Assembly (NCBI GenBank): GCA_947474705.1
Contig: CANJJS010000007.1
Location: forward strand, 1-64,000
DNA length: 64,000 nt
Direction: 5' to 3'
Source: Acetobacteraceae bacterium
GTDB taxonomy: Bacteria > Pseudomonadota > Alphaproteobacteria > Acetobacterales > Acetobacteraceae
The translations under genes were made by a program, and so were the position numbers. The notes under the pieces were generated by a model. That model did not search any database. It was not told the origin of the DNA and saw nothing but the letters and a program-made list of their open reading frames with translations. Shown here in pieces: positions 16,934-25,418 of this stretch; position 1 is the stretch's first letter; every line of letters begins with the position of its first letter.

Positions 16934-17785
16934 ATGATCGAAGGCCGCCGCTGGAGACGCTGGGTCTCCTTCTACATCCCCATGGGCATGTTCATCGTCA
17001 TGCTGCTGTTCCCCTTCTACTGGATGGTGATCACCACCTTCCGGCCCGACGGCGAACTCTACCGCCCCTGGAACGCGAAAAACTACAACCCGTTCTGGAC
17101 CTGGAACCCAACCCTCGACCACATCCGAATGCTGCTGGAGGAAACCCTTTTCTCCACCTGGCTCTGGAACACCATGCTGATCTCGCTGGCCTCGACGATA
17201 ATCTCCCTGATCTGCGGAGTCTTCGCCGGATACGCCCTCTCGCGCCTGAAATTCCGCTTCGCCGGCACCATGGGCACCGGCATCTTCATCACCTACCTCG
17301 TGCCGCAAACCCTCCTCTTCATCCCCCTCGCCGATATCATCCGCAACTTTCATCTCGGCGACACCCCCTGGGCTTTAATCCTGACTTACCCAACATTCCT
17401 GATTCCGTTCAGCACCTGGCTGATGATGGGCTACTTCAAAGCCATCCCCAAGGAACTCGAGGAATGCGCCCGCATCGACGGCGCCTCCCGCTGGCAGGCA
17501 ATGATCTATATTATTCTACCGGTCGCGGTCCCCGGCATCCTGTCGGCCGGAATCTTCGCCTTCACCTTGTCGTGGAACGAATTCATCTACGCCCTGGTGT
17601 TCCTGTCGTCCTCGGAACAAAAAACCGTGCCCGTCGGCGTCGTCTCCGAACTGGTCCGCGGCGACGTCTTCTATTGGGGCTCCCTGATGGCCGGCGCGCT
17701 GCTCGGCTCGATCCCGGTCGCCATCGTTTATTCGTTCTTCGTCGAGCATTACGTCGCCGGACTGACCGGGTCGGTGAAAGGCTGA
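16934..17785 (+). CDS. Sugar ABC transporter permease, MalG/UgpE type
   Basis: A 283-residue inner-membrane permease with six helices, starting MIEGRRWRRWVSFYIPMG. The coupling motif is ELEECARIDGASRWQAM with ILPVAVPG after it. It completes the permease pair for the Tat-exported sugar binding protein. A MalK/UgpC-type ATPase is normally encoded next door, but the next gene is an alpha/beta hydrolase. The ATPase must therefore be shared with another system. Confidence 0.92.
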   Translation: MIEGRRWRRWVSFYIPMGMFIVMLLFPFYWMVITTFRPDGELYRPWNAKNYNPFWTWNPTLDHIRMLLEETLFSTWLWNTMLISLASTIISLICGVFAGYALSRLKFRFAGTMGTGIFITYLVPQTLLFIPLADIIRNFHLGDTPWALILTYPTFLIPFSTWLMMGYFKAIPKELEECARIDGASRWQAMIYIILPVAVPGILSAGIFAFTLSWNEFIYALVFLSSSEQKTVPVGVVSELVRGDVFYWGSLMAGALLGSIPVAIVYSFFVEHYVAGLTGSVKG

Positions 17786-17820
17786 TCCCGGGCGAACCGC
17801 GCGGCCGGTCCCCGCCCCCT

Positions 17821-17865
17821 CGTCATGGCCCGGCTTGACCGGGCCACCGGGCGCGGCACGGCGAT
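17821..17865. repeat. REP-like element, copy 3
   Basis: Complete copy: CGTCATG, GGCCCGG (17827-17833), loop cttga, CCGGGCC (17839-17845), then ACCGGGCGCGGCA and GGCGATGGGTC, the tail shared with copy 1. It lies in the 274-bp gap between the second permease and the hydrolase; I see no gene in that gap. Confidence 0.75.
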
Positions 17866-18059
17866 GGGTCAACGCGAGCGCGGTGACGCTCACTATTTAC
17901 GCCGGTTGGTACAGGACCAGCCGGGAAAGCGGTTTCCCTCGTAACAACATGCATCCGGCGACACTGTACCGGCGCCGGAACCACCCGCCTGAACACCGCC
18001 CCGATTTGCGCCCCACGCCCACTCAGCGCAAACTCCACCCACCTGCGGGAGAGAATGGA

Positions 18060-18842
18060 ATGGCTTCAGTCGAATGGAAATCCAGCGTCGTAACGGCGGC
18101 GGGCACGGACATCCACGTCACCCGCGGCGGCAACGGCCCGCCCCTTGTCGTCCTGCATCGCGATATCGGCACGCTGGACCATCTGCCCTTCTATGACAGC
18201 CTCGCTGCCCACCACGAGGTGATTATCCCCAACCATCCCGGCTACGGCGCATCGCCCAGACCCGACTGGGTCGCCAACGTCCGCGACATCGCGCTCGTCC
18301 ACCGCGCGCTGCTCGGCCAGCTCGGCCTGAACGGCGCCACCCTCCTCGGACTGGGATTCGGCGGCTGGATCGCCGCGGAAATGGCCACCTGCGCGCCAAA
18401 CGCCGCGGAAAAGCTGATCCTGGTCGGCCCCATGGGAGTCAAACCGCCCACCGGAGACATCCTCGACCAGGCCCTGATCTCCTACATCGACTACGTCCGC
18501 GAAGGCTTCCACGACCCCGCCGCCTTCGCCCGCAATTACGGCCTGACCCTGACCACGGAACAACTCGTGCAATGGGACCTGTGCCGCGAAATGTCGTTCC
18601 GCGTGGCCTGGAAACCGTACATGTATAACGATTCGCTGCCGCACCTTCTGCGCGGCGTCCAGGCCAAAACCCTGATCGTCCACGGCGCCAGCGACCGCAT
18701 CGTCCCCGCCTCCGCCGCCGCCCTCTACGCCGAACGCCTGCCCAACGCGCGGCTCGAAACCATCGCCAACGCGGGACATCTGATCGAGATGGAACAGGCC
18801 GATACCCTCGCCAGCCTGATCGCCGCCTTCGTCGCATCCTGA
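18060..18842 (+). CDS. Alpha/beta-hydrolase fold protein lacking the serine nucleophile
   Basis: A 260-residue protein with the alpha/beta-hydrolase plan: VVLHRDIG at the oxyanion region, IPNHPGYGAS after strand 4, and GASDRIVPAS and AGHLIE near the end giving an acid and a histidine. The nucleophile elbow should be GxSxG but reads GLGFG (97-101), so Gly99 stands where Ser is expected. Ester hydrolysis by the normal route is therefore unlikely. It is followed 22 bp later by an LLM flavin oxidoreductase, which suggests they act together. The ATG at 18060 has GGGAGAG upstream; the longer frame runs into a REP element. Confidence 0.82.
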   Translation: MASVEWKSSVVTAAGTDIHVTRGGNGPPLVVLHRDIGTLDHLPFYDSLAAHHEVIIPNHPGYGASPRPDWVANVRDIALVHRALLGQLGLNGATLLGLGFGGWIAAEMATCAPNAAEKLILVGPMGVKPPTGDILDQALISYIDYVREGFHDPAAFARNYGLTLTTEQLVQWDLCREMSFRVAWKPYMYNDSLPHLLRGVQAKTLIVHGASDRIVPASAAALYAERLPNARLETIANAGHLIEMEQADTLASLIAAFVAS

Positions 18843-18864
18843 CACCCGGCACCGGAGATCCCCC

Positions 18865-20103
18865 ATGCACCTGATGTATTTCACCGAACAGCCGATGAAG
18901 GACTACCCGGTCGAGGCCGGCAACGACATCGGCTTCACCTCGTTGCTCATGTCGAACAAACACTTCGACCCCGTGGCCGGCAGCCGCCTCTATAACGAAT
19001 TCCTCGAAAACTACATCTACGCCGAGGAAATGGGCGTCGACGGCATCATGCTCAACGAGCATCACAACGCCCCCTTCTGCATGCAGGCGAAAGCCAACGT
19101 CTTCGCCTCCCTGCTCGCGGGCGCCACGAAACGCGTGAAAATCGTGCTGCTCGGAAACCCGCTGCCCTTGTCCGACAACCCCGTCCGACTCGCCGAGGAA
19201 CTGGCGATGATCGACATGATCTCCAAAGGACGGCTCGTGTCGGGCTTCGTGCGCGGCGGCGGCCAGGAACAACTCGCGACCAACGCAAATCCCGCCTACA
19301 ACCGCGAACGTTTCCAGGAAGCCCACGACCTCATCGTGAAAACCTGGACCGTGCCCGGTCCCTTCCGTTGGGAAGGCAAGCATTTCCACCAGCGAGTCGT
19401 GAACCCCTGGGCCTTACCCCTCCAACAACCCCACCCGCGCATCTGGATCCCCGGCGTCATCAGTCACGAAACGATCGTCTGGGCCGCCCAACACGGCTAC
19501 CCCTACATCGCGCTGAACACATCCATCGAAGATACGAAACGAATCTGGCAACGTTACGACGCCGCGGCGGCCGAAGTCGGCTACACCCCCGGCCCCGAAA
19601 ACCGCGGTTACCTCATCCGCTGCCACGTCGCGGAAACCGAGGAAGCCGCCCTCGCCAGCGCCCGCCAGTTCCTCTGGATGGACGGCGAATTCACGGGACG
19701 TCTGAAACCCGTCTGGGCCAGCCCCTCCGGCTACTTCTCGCCCTCCTCCCGCGAAACCTTCGTCAACTTCATCGCCGGACAAAGCGCCTCGCCCTCCCGC
19801 CCACGCAAAACCTTCGAACAACAGGTCGCCGACCTCCAGATCATCGCGGGCACACCGGAACAGGTGGTCAAATCGCTGCGAAAAATCATGACCGAAACCC
19901 GGCCCGGAATTATGGCTTTCTGGGGCAACGACGGCCGCATGAGCCAAAAAGACGCACAAACCTCCATCCGCCTCCTCGGCCAGGAAGTCATGCCGGCCCT
20001 GCGCGTCACCGCCAAAGAACTCGACCTCAAATGCCCCTTCGAGGCCGACATGCCCGTCTCCCGCGCCTGGGCCAACGCCCAGACCGCCCAGGCGGCGGAG
20101 TAA
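18865..20103 (+). CDS. LLM-class flavin-dependent oxidoreductase (luciferase-like)
   Basis: A 412-residue member of the bacterial luciferase/F420-like monooxygenase family, a TIM-barrel fold that uses reduced FMN or F420. It starts MHLMYFTEQPMKDYPVEAG. Seen: GVDGIMLNEHHNAPFCMQ in the substrate loop, GNPLPLSDNPVRLAEELAMIDMIS and RLVSGFVRGGGQEQ, which are class landmarks. GGAGATCCCC precedes the ATG. Being coupled to a serine-less hydrolase-fold protein suggests a monooxygenase with a small accessory subunit, or a pair acting on one substrate. The reaction is unknown. Confidence 0.88.
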   Translation: MHLMYFTEQPMKDYPVEAGNDIGFTSLLMSNKHFDPVAGSRLYNEFLENYIYAEEMGVDGIMLNEHHNAPFCMQAKANVFASLLAGATKRVKIVLLGNPLPLSDNPVRLAEELAMIDMISKGRLVSGFVRGGGQEQLATNANPAYNRERFQEAHDLIVKTWTVPGPFRWEGKHFHQRVVNPWALPLQQPHPRIWIPGVISHETIVWAAQHGYPYIALNTSIEDTKRIWQRYDAAAAEVGYTPGPENRGYLIRCHVAETEEAALASARQFLWMDGEFTGRLKPVWASPSGYFSPSSRETFVNFIAGQSASPSRPRKTFEQQVADLQIIAGTPEQVVKSLRKIMTETRPGIMAFWGNDGRMSQKDAQTSIRLLGQEVMPALRVTAKELDLKCPFEADMPVSRAWANAQTAQAAE

Positions 20104-20468
20104 ACCGGGCCCGGCCCGCCAAAACCGCCATCGTTGGACTCGTCCCCACGATTGCGGCCAGCGCGGAACAACCCGCCCCGTCGTTTTGGCCCGGCGCCCG
20201 CTCCTCGTCATGGCCCGGCTTGACCGGGCCACCGGGCGCGGCACGACGTTCGGCGGTGCGGCAATGACCGCGACTCGCCGTGCCATGCCCCCTGAATCGC
20301 GGACCGCCCCTTGCAAGCCGCCCGCCGCGCCGTTCCAGGCTTGTCCAAACATCCTTGCGCTCCGTCGCGGCCTCCGCCCGACGCGCATTGATCCAACCCA
20401 TTGCGATGCCCGGCGGCCAAAGCTATTGCGCCCGGACGGTCGTTCGACCGGTCACCGGAGGCCCCCCG
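20104..20468. other. Gene-free interval with a REP-like copy
   Basis: 365 bp between the LLM oxidoreductase and the cytochrome c gene. It contains the REP-like copy at 20206-20245. About 20136-20165 there may be a decayed relative of another palindromic repeat (TTGGACTCGTCCCC region). I see no coding sequence, RNA gene or clear promoter; open frames here lack ribosome binding sites and family resemblance. Confidence 0.5.
20206..20245. repeat. REP-like element, copy 4
   Basis: Complete copy with GGCCCGG (20212-20218), loop cttga and CCGGGCC (20224-20230), then ACCGGGCGCGGCACG. The first 30 bp are identical to the copies starting at 12711 and 17821. Flanks differ, so this is a dispersed element rather than a long duplication. 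Confidence 0.75.
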
Positions 20469-20843
20469 ATGTTTCGTGCTTTCCTCGCTTTCGCGCTTCC
20501 CACCATGCTGCTCTGCGCCGCCCCCGCCGCACGGGCCGCCGACCCCACCGCCGGCCAGGCCGTCTTTAAAACCCAATGCGGCGTCTGCCACGCCGTGGTT
20601 CAGGGCAAAAACATGGTCGGACCCAGCCTGTTCGGCCTGGCGGGCCGCAAAAGCGGCACCGTCGAAGGCTTCCGCTATTCCACCGCGAACAAAACCGCCG
20701 AAATCGTTTGGTCCGCCGCGACCCTCGACAAATACCTCCAGGCCCCGCGGGAGGTCGTGCCCGGCACGACGATGACTTACGCCGGTCTGAAGGACGAAAC
20801 CAAACGCGCCGACCTGATCGCGTACCTCGAAACCCTGAAATAG
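20469..20843 (+). CDS. Small class I cytochrome c
   Basis: A 124-residue periplasmic c-type cytochrome. MFRAFLAFALPTMLLC to ARA (about 23 residues) is a signal peptide. The heme site is CGVCH (Cys37, Cys40, His41), and Met102 in PGTTMTYAG is the likely sixth ligand. VGPSLFGLAGRK and the TLDKYLxxP region are typical of mitochondrial-type or cytochrome c2-like proteins. GGAGG lies 8 bp upstream of the ATG. It stands alone and is followed by a hairpin at 20853. It carries electrons to an oxidase, reductase or photosynthetic centre; which one cannot be told. Confidence 0.9.
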   Translation: MFRAFLAFALPTMLLCAAPAARAADPTAGQAVFKTQCGVCHAVVQGKNMVGPSLFGLAGRKSGTVEGFRYSTANKTAEIVWSAATLDKYLQAPREVVPGTTMTYAGLKDETKRADLIAYLETLK

Positions 20844-20852
20844 CGTCCGCCG

Positions 20853-20882
20853 GCCCAGAGCCCGCGCCGCCGTGCTCTGGGC
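20853..20882 (+). terminator. Hairpin after the cytochrome c gene
   Basis: GCCCAGAGC and GCTCTGGGC form a perfect 9-bp stem around a 12-nt loop, 9 bp after the cytochrome stop and 33 bp before rarA. It probably separates the two transcripts. No T-run follows. Confidence 0.5.
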
Positions 20883-20915
20883 AACGGTCTCCACCGTTCC
20901 TATGTTACCCGCCCC

Positions 20916-22238
20916 ATGCCAGCGAACCCCAACGACCTGTTCGGCCCGGTCTCCCCCGACGGTCCGCCCCTGCGCGGCCCCCGCCCGCTGGCCGACCGCC
21001 TGCGGCCCGCGGTCCTCGCCGACGTCGTGGGGCAGGCGCACCTGCTGGGCCCGGAGGGCACGCTGACGCGCATGCTATCGCGCGGGTCGTTGGCGTCGTT
21101 GATCCTCTGGGGCCCGCCAGGAGTCGGAAAAACCACGATCGCTCGCCTGATCGCGGCCCAGGCCGGACTGAATTTCGTGCAATTGTCCGCGGTGTTTTCG
21201 GGGGTGGCCGACCTGAAAAAGGCGTTCGACGAGGCCACCCGCAAGCGCCGGACAGGGGAGGGGACCCTGCTCTTCGTCGACGAAATCCACCGCTTCAACC
21301 GCGCCCAGCAGGACGGTTTCCTGCCGGTCGTCGAGGAGGGCACCATCGTCCTCATCGGCGCCACCACCGAAAACCCGTCTTTCGCCCTGAACGGCGCCCT
21401 GCTGTCGCGCTGCCAGGTCCTGGTGCTGCGCCGTCTCGACGACCCCGCCCTCGATCTGCTCCTCGATCGGACCGAGGCCGAGTTGGGCCGCGCCCTCCCA
21501 CTCGTCCCCGACGCGCGGATCGCGCTGCGCGCCATGGCCGATGGCGACGGGCGCTATCTTCTCAATATGGCCGAGCAAATCGCGGCCCTTCCGGACACCG
21601 AACCGCCGCTCGACCCCGGCGCATTGTCCGAACTGCTGGCCCGCCGCGCCGCGCTGTACGACAAGGATCGAGAGGAGCACTACAACCTCATCTCCGCCTT
21701 GCACAAATCCCTGCGTGGCTCCGACCCCGACGCGGCGCTGTATTGGTTCGCGCGGATGCTGACCGGCGGCGAGGATCCCCGCTATATCGCCCGCCGCCTT
21801 GTCCGTTTCGCCGCCGAGGATATCGGCATGGCCGACCCCCAGGCGCTAATCCAGGCGCTGGCGGGTTGGGAAACCTACGAACGGCTGGGCTCGCCGGAAG
21901 GCGAGCTGGCGCTGGCGCAGGTCGTGATTTATCTGGGAACCGCGCCCAAATCGAATGCGATCTACACGGCCTTGTCCGCCGCCCGCGCCGCCGCCAAGGC
22001 CACGGGCAGCCTGATGCCGCCCGCCCACATTCTCAACGCCCCCACCAAACTCATGAAAACCCTGGGCTATGGCGCCGGGTATCAATACGACCACGGCACG
22101 GAAGACGCGTTCTCCGGCCACAATTATTTCCCCGACGGGATGAACCGCGAACAATTCTATCGCCCGAAAGATCGCGGCTTCGAACGCGAGATCGGTAAAC
22201 GCCTGGATTACTGGGACAAGCTCCGCCAGGCACGCTGA
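20916..22238 (+). CDS. rarA: Replication-associated recombination protein A (AAA+ ATPase)
   Basis: A 440-residue clamp-loader-related AAA+ ATPase (RarA/MgsA, relative of Mgs1/WRNIP1) that acts at stalled replication forks. Seen: Walker A GPPGVGKT at 66-73, Walker B LLFVDEIH at about 118-125, sensor-type GATTENPSFALN, RFAAEDIGMADP, and the family's C-terminal PPAHILNAPTKLMK and YDHGTEDAFSGHNYFPDGM. Length is normal. Its start codon is the first ATG after the hairpin. It lies between cytochrome c and convergent dnaA, separated from dnaA by a 141-bp gap holding a decayed palindromic repeat. Confidence 0.95.
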   Translation: MPANPNDLFGPVSPDGPPLRGPRPLADRLRPAVLADVVGQAHLLGPEGTLTRMLSRGSLASLILWGPPGVGKTTIARLIAAQAGLNFVQLSAVFSGVADLKKAFDEATRKRRTGEGTLLFVDEIHRFNRAQQDGFLPVVEEGTIVLIGATTENPSFALNGALLSRCQVLVLRRLDDPALDLLLDRTEAELGRALPLVPDARIALRAMADGDGRYLLNMAEQIAALPDTEPPLDPGALSELLARRAALYDKDREEHYNLISALHKSLRGSDPDAALYWFARMLTGGEDPRYIARRLVRFAAEDIGMADPQALIQALAGWETYERLGSPEGELALAQVVIYLGTAPKSNAIYTALSAARAAAKATGSLMPPAHILNAPTKLMKTLGYGAGYQYDHGTEDAFSGHNYFPDGMNREQFYRPKDRGFEREIGKRLDYWDKLRQAR

Positions 22239-22254
22239 CCGGCCCGGCCGGCCC

Positions 22255-22280
22255 CGTCATGGTCCGCGAAGGCCGACCAC
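22255..22280. repeat. Degenerate palindromic repeat between rarA and dnaA
   Basis: CGTCATGGTC, then cgcgaagg, then CCGACCAC. It begins like the REP-like elements (CGTCATGG) but has a different, weaker stem. It is probably a relative or a decayed copy, in the convergent gap between rarA and dnaA. Confidence 0.3.
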
Positions 22281-22379
22281 TCACGCCTGTATTCTGGCGC
22301 GAAAACCATGAATGCCCGGCCGCCGCCGTCCCGGACGGTTGCAACCGCCGTTAACGCCCCTTGGCCGCGCCAGCCCGCC

Positions 22380-23825
22380 TCAGGACTCCAGCATCCGCCG
22401 CAGCAATTCGACACCCTCGGCGAAATCCCCGTCCGCCTGCATCAACTCGTTCACCCGGGACACCGCGTGCATCACCGTGGTGTGATCGCGATTGCCGAAT
22501 TTCCGGCCGATTTCCGGCAGGCTACGCGTGGTCAGTTGTTTCGACAGATACATCGCCACCTGCCGCGGCCGCGCCACCGCCCGCGCCCGCCGCGCCGAGG
22601 TCATTTCGGTCTGCCGGATATTGTAATGTTCGGACACCCGCTTCTGGATTTCCTCAATCGTCACCTTCCGATCGTGCGCGCGCAGGATGTCGTGCAGGAC
22701 CTCCTGTGTCGTCTCCAGCGTGATCACCCGCCCGAACAAATTCGCATGCGCCACCAGGCGATTGAACGCGCCCTCCAGCTCCCGGACGTTGGAGGTGATT
22801 TTATGCGCGAGATATTCCAGCACCTTCGCCGGGATCGGTACGCCGGATCGCGCGGCTTTCGATTCCAGAATGGAAATCCGCAGCTCGAACGTGGTCGCGT
22901 GCAGATTCGCGACCATGCCGCAGCCCAGCCGGGTGCGCAGGCGGTTATCCAGCCCGTTCAGATCGGAGGGCGATTTATCGGCGGAGATGACGATCTGTTT
23001 TCCCGCCTCCACCAGATAGTTGAAGGTGTGGAAGAATTCTTCCTGCGTGTTGTCCTTGCCGATCAGGAATTGCAAATCGTCGACCATCAGCACATCGACG
23101 CCGCGCAGGGTTTCCTTGAACTGGATCGTCTGGTGCCCGCGGATCGCCGCGATGAACCGGTACATGAATTTTTCGGCCGAGAGGTACATGACCGAAACCG
23201 GCTTGCCGGACGCCGTGCCGCGTTCCGTCAGATCCCAGGCGATCGCGTGCATCAGATGGGTTTTGCCCAGCCCGACGCCCCCGTACAGAAACAGCGGGTT
23301 AAAGCCCACGCAGGCCGGCTGTTCCGCGACGCGTTGCGCGCAGGCATGCGCGACCTCGTTCGGTTTGCCAACGACGAAGGCGTCGAAGGTGAAGCGCGGG
23401 TCGAGCGTGGCGGCGATTTCGCTGCGCGGATCGCCTTTGTCGTCCGCCTCCGCGCGGACCACACCGGCCATCCGTTCCGGAATCGTTTCGGGTTCGGCCG
23501 GCGTGGCGTCGCCCACCAGGAAATTGACGCGCCGCGCCTCCTCCCATTCCGCCTCCCACAGGGCATTCACTTTGGCGCCGTAATGATTTCTGACCCAGTC
23601 GCGCATGAACGCGGTTGGCAGGGCGATCAGGACCTCGTCGCCAGAAATCCCCGCCAGAGTCATTGGTTTCAGCCAGTTACGGTATTCGGTTTCGCCAACC
23701 TCGGCCTGCAGGGCGCCGCGAATTCTGGCCCAGACTGTCGCGAGCTGCGGTTTTTCCACTTTTTCTCGCTCCTCATGGCTTTGTGTGGGCAAGACTTCGC
23801 CCGTTTCCCTTGGATGCACAACCAT
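22380..23825 (-). CDS. dnaA: Chromosomal replication initiator protein DnaA
   Basis: A 481-residue initiator ATPase that opens the origin. Domain I (about 25-95) contains TEYRNWLKPMTL; the linker is followed by the AAA+ domain with FVVGKPNEVAHA, Walker A GGVGLGKTH, Walker B VLMVDDLQFL and GLDNRLRTRLGCGM. Domain IV binds DnaA boxes and ends with the signature GNRDHTTVMHAVSR (about 445-458). The start ATG has AGGGAGGG about 10 bp upstream. It lies downstream of rpsT, the usual alphaproteobacterial arrangement. No cluster of DnaA boxes is visible on either side. Confidence 0.97.
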   Translation of the reverse strand: MVVHPRETGEVLPTQSHEEREKVEKPQLATVWARIRGALQAEVGETEYRNWLKPMTLAGISGDEVLIALPTAFMRDWVRNHYGAKVNALWEAEWEEARRVNFLVGDATPAEPETIPERMAGVVRAEADDKGDPRSEIAATLDPRFTFDAFVVGKPNEVAHACAQRVAEQPACVGFNPLFLYGGVGLGKTHLMHAIAWDLTERGTASGKPVSVMYLSAEKFMYRFIAAIRGHQTIQFKETLRGVDVLMVDDLQFLIGKDNTQEEFFHTFNYLVEAGKQIVISADKSPSDLNGLDNRLRTRLGCGMVANLHATTFELRISILESKAARSGVPIPAKVLEYLAHKITSNVRELEGAFNRLVAHANLFGRVITLETTQEVLHDILRAHDRKVTIEEIQKRVSEHYNIRQTEMTSARRARAVARPRQVAMYLSKQLTTRSLPEIGRKFGNRDHTTVMHAVSRVNELMQADGDFAEGVELLRRMLES

Positions 23826-24219
23826 GATGGCGCGCGTCCCTCCCTGACCGCACGGGTTAACCCCGTTCGCGGGTGCCGGTTCCCAATCAGTCGAACCGAC
23901 GATTTTGCCTCATCCCAACAAGAGATTTCAGCGCCGTTAACCTGTTGGACATATCTAACCCCGGTCCCGGTTCGCGCGCAATGGGTGTTGGGCGCTCCCG
24001 GCCGCTTCAAGGAAAAACGAAATATCGTTTCCTATGTCCGGGCGGTTTGGGAAACATTGTGGAGGATATTACTTGCGCGAACAAAAGTCGCGCCCCAATC
24101 GTCTCGCGGACCCGGCCATCCCGGATCCGAATACCCGGCCGACGGTCAATCGGCTGGGTGCGGCGTGCCCCAGAGTCTCCGGCCGGTCAACCGCCAGCCG
24201 GAACCTTCTGGGTCGAGCC
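23826..24219. other. rpsT-dnaA intergenic region
   Basis: 394 bp upstream of dnaA, so the dnaA promoter should be here. It is less GC-rich than its neighbours at about 23895-24080. Two GTTAACC sequences (23856-23862 and 23936-23942) resemble CtrA half-sites, but neither has the full TTAACCAT. An imperfect palindrome, AACGAaataTCGTT, lies at about 24016-24029. I see no TTATCCACA-like DnaA box and no gene. Confidence 0.4.
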
Positions 24220-24489
24220 TCAGGCGCTCGCCAGCGCCTTGATGCGCGCGGACAGGCGCGACAACTTCCGCGACACGGTGTTGGCATGGATGACGCCCTT
24301 GCCGGACGCGCGCTGCATTTCCGGCTGCGCGGCGCGGAACGCGTCCGCCGCGCCGGCCTTGTCGCCACCCGCGATCGCTTCTTCCACCTTCTTCACGAAC
24401 GTGCGCATGCGGGATTTCCGGGCCGCGTTGCGCGCGGTGCGGACTTTGGTCTGACGGATACGCTTTCGCGCGGATGCGTTGTTGGCCAT
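24220..24489 (-). CDS. rpsT: 30S ribosomal protein S20
   Basis: An 89-residue basic ribosomal protein starting [21 protein letters not shown]. It has the expected [15 protein letters not shown] and [20 protein letters not shown] segments and normal length. It lies upstream of dnaA on the same strand, an arrangement shared by many alphaproteobacteria. S20 binds 16S rRNA early in small-subunit assembly. Confidence 0.97.
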   Translation of the reverse strand: MANNASARKRIRQTKVRTARNAARKSRMRTFVKKVEEAIAGGDKAGAADAFRAAQPEMQRASGKGVIHANTVSRKLSRLSARIKALASA

Positions 24490-24665
24490 GGTGCCGGGTC
24501 TGTCGCCTCTGTCTGGATCGGCCGGACGGTGTTTCCACCGGCGGCGGGAAGGCCCGGGTTCTACCGGTGCGCCGCCCAGGGGTCAAGCAATGCCGTTCGT
24601 CAAAAACACGTGGTACGGTTTATCTGGCGCCAAACGCCACGATCGCGGCGAACCCGCGGCCCGTG

Positions 24666-25418
24666 TCACGCCGCGCCATCGCGCCGCGCCGCGCTCTCCC
24701 TCAACAGCAAGGGCACCACGCCTGGGCTGTCCACCAAATAGCGCCGCGCCAGCCTGCGCGGGTCCCGATACAGCCGGTACGCCCATTCCAGCCCGTGCCG
24801 GCGCATCCAAACCGGCGCCCGGCGCTCCGCCCCCGCCAGAAACGCCAGACTCGCCCCAATACACAGCCCCGTCCCGCGCGCCCGGCCCGTCGCCGCGATC
24901 GCCGCCGCCAGCACTTCCTGCCTTGGCGACCCCACCGCGAGGAACACATACCGCGCCGGGTTCGCCACCACGAAGGCCACCGCCTTGGCCATCTCGGCGG
25001 GATCGCGGTCGAATCCCATCGGCGGATCGTAATGCGCCACCGGAACCAGCCCGTGCCGCGCGGCCAGCACCGGCAGCCACGCCGCCCGCGCGCCCACGAT
25101 CGAGACACGGTCCTCCGGGCGAATATAACGCGCGCATAACAGTGCCGTCAGATCGCTGCCCGGCACCGCCATCGGCGCCGGCAATCCGCACAGCCTGGCC
25201 AGCCCCGCCACGACGCGCGAGTCGAGCAACCGCAGCCAGGCCCCGCCATAGATCGCCCGCAGCGCCGGGTCATGCGCCAGCCGCGTCAAATGGTCGGCGT
25301 TCGGCGTGACGACATACCCGAACGCCGCATCGGCCCCGCGCCCCGCGATCGCCGCCGCGGCCGACTCTGGCGCGATGTCCGCGAAATCGAGACCCAGCAG
25401 CCGCGCCGCCGGGATCAC
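24666..25418 (-). CDS. WecG/TagA/CpsF-family glycosyltransferase
   Basis: A 250-residue GT26 enzyme that adds a sugar (often N-acetyl-mannosamine or glucose) to a lipid-linked saccharide at the membrane. Seen: TPNADHLTRL (about 38-47), RLLDSRVVAGLARL, VPGSDLTALL, PPMGFDRD and VAVGSPRQEVL-like FLAVGSPRQE. The frame is open far upstream, but the real start is most likely GTG at 25418. That codon overlaps the stop of the beta-barrel gene (GTGA), which indicates translational coupling. The last residues are basic, as expected for membrane attachment. It is probably part of an exopolysaccharide pathway. Confidence 0.82.
   Translation of the reverse strand: MIPAARLLGLDFADIAPESAAAAIAGRGADAAFGYVVTPNADHLTRLAHDPALRAIYGGAWLRLLDSRVVAGLARLCGLPAPMAVPGSDLTALLCARYIRPEDRVSIVGARAAWLPVLAARHGLVPVAHYDPPMGFDRDPAEMAKAVAFVVANPARYVFLAVGSPRQEVLAAAIAATGRARGTGLCIGASLAFLAGAERRAPVWMRRHGLEWAYRLYRDPRRLARRYLVDSPGVVPLLLRESAARRDGAA

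Noticed and set aside
23826..24219. Replication origin next to dnaA
   Set aside because: No group of DnaA-box-like 9-mers and no AT-rich 13-mer cluster; only two GTTAACC sequences and a small palindrome.
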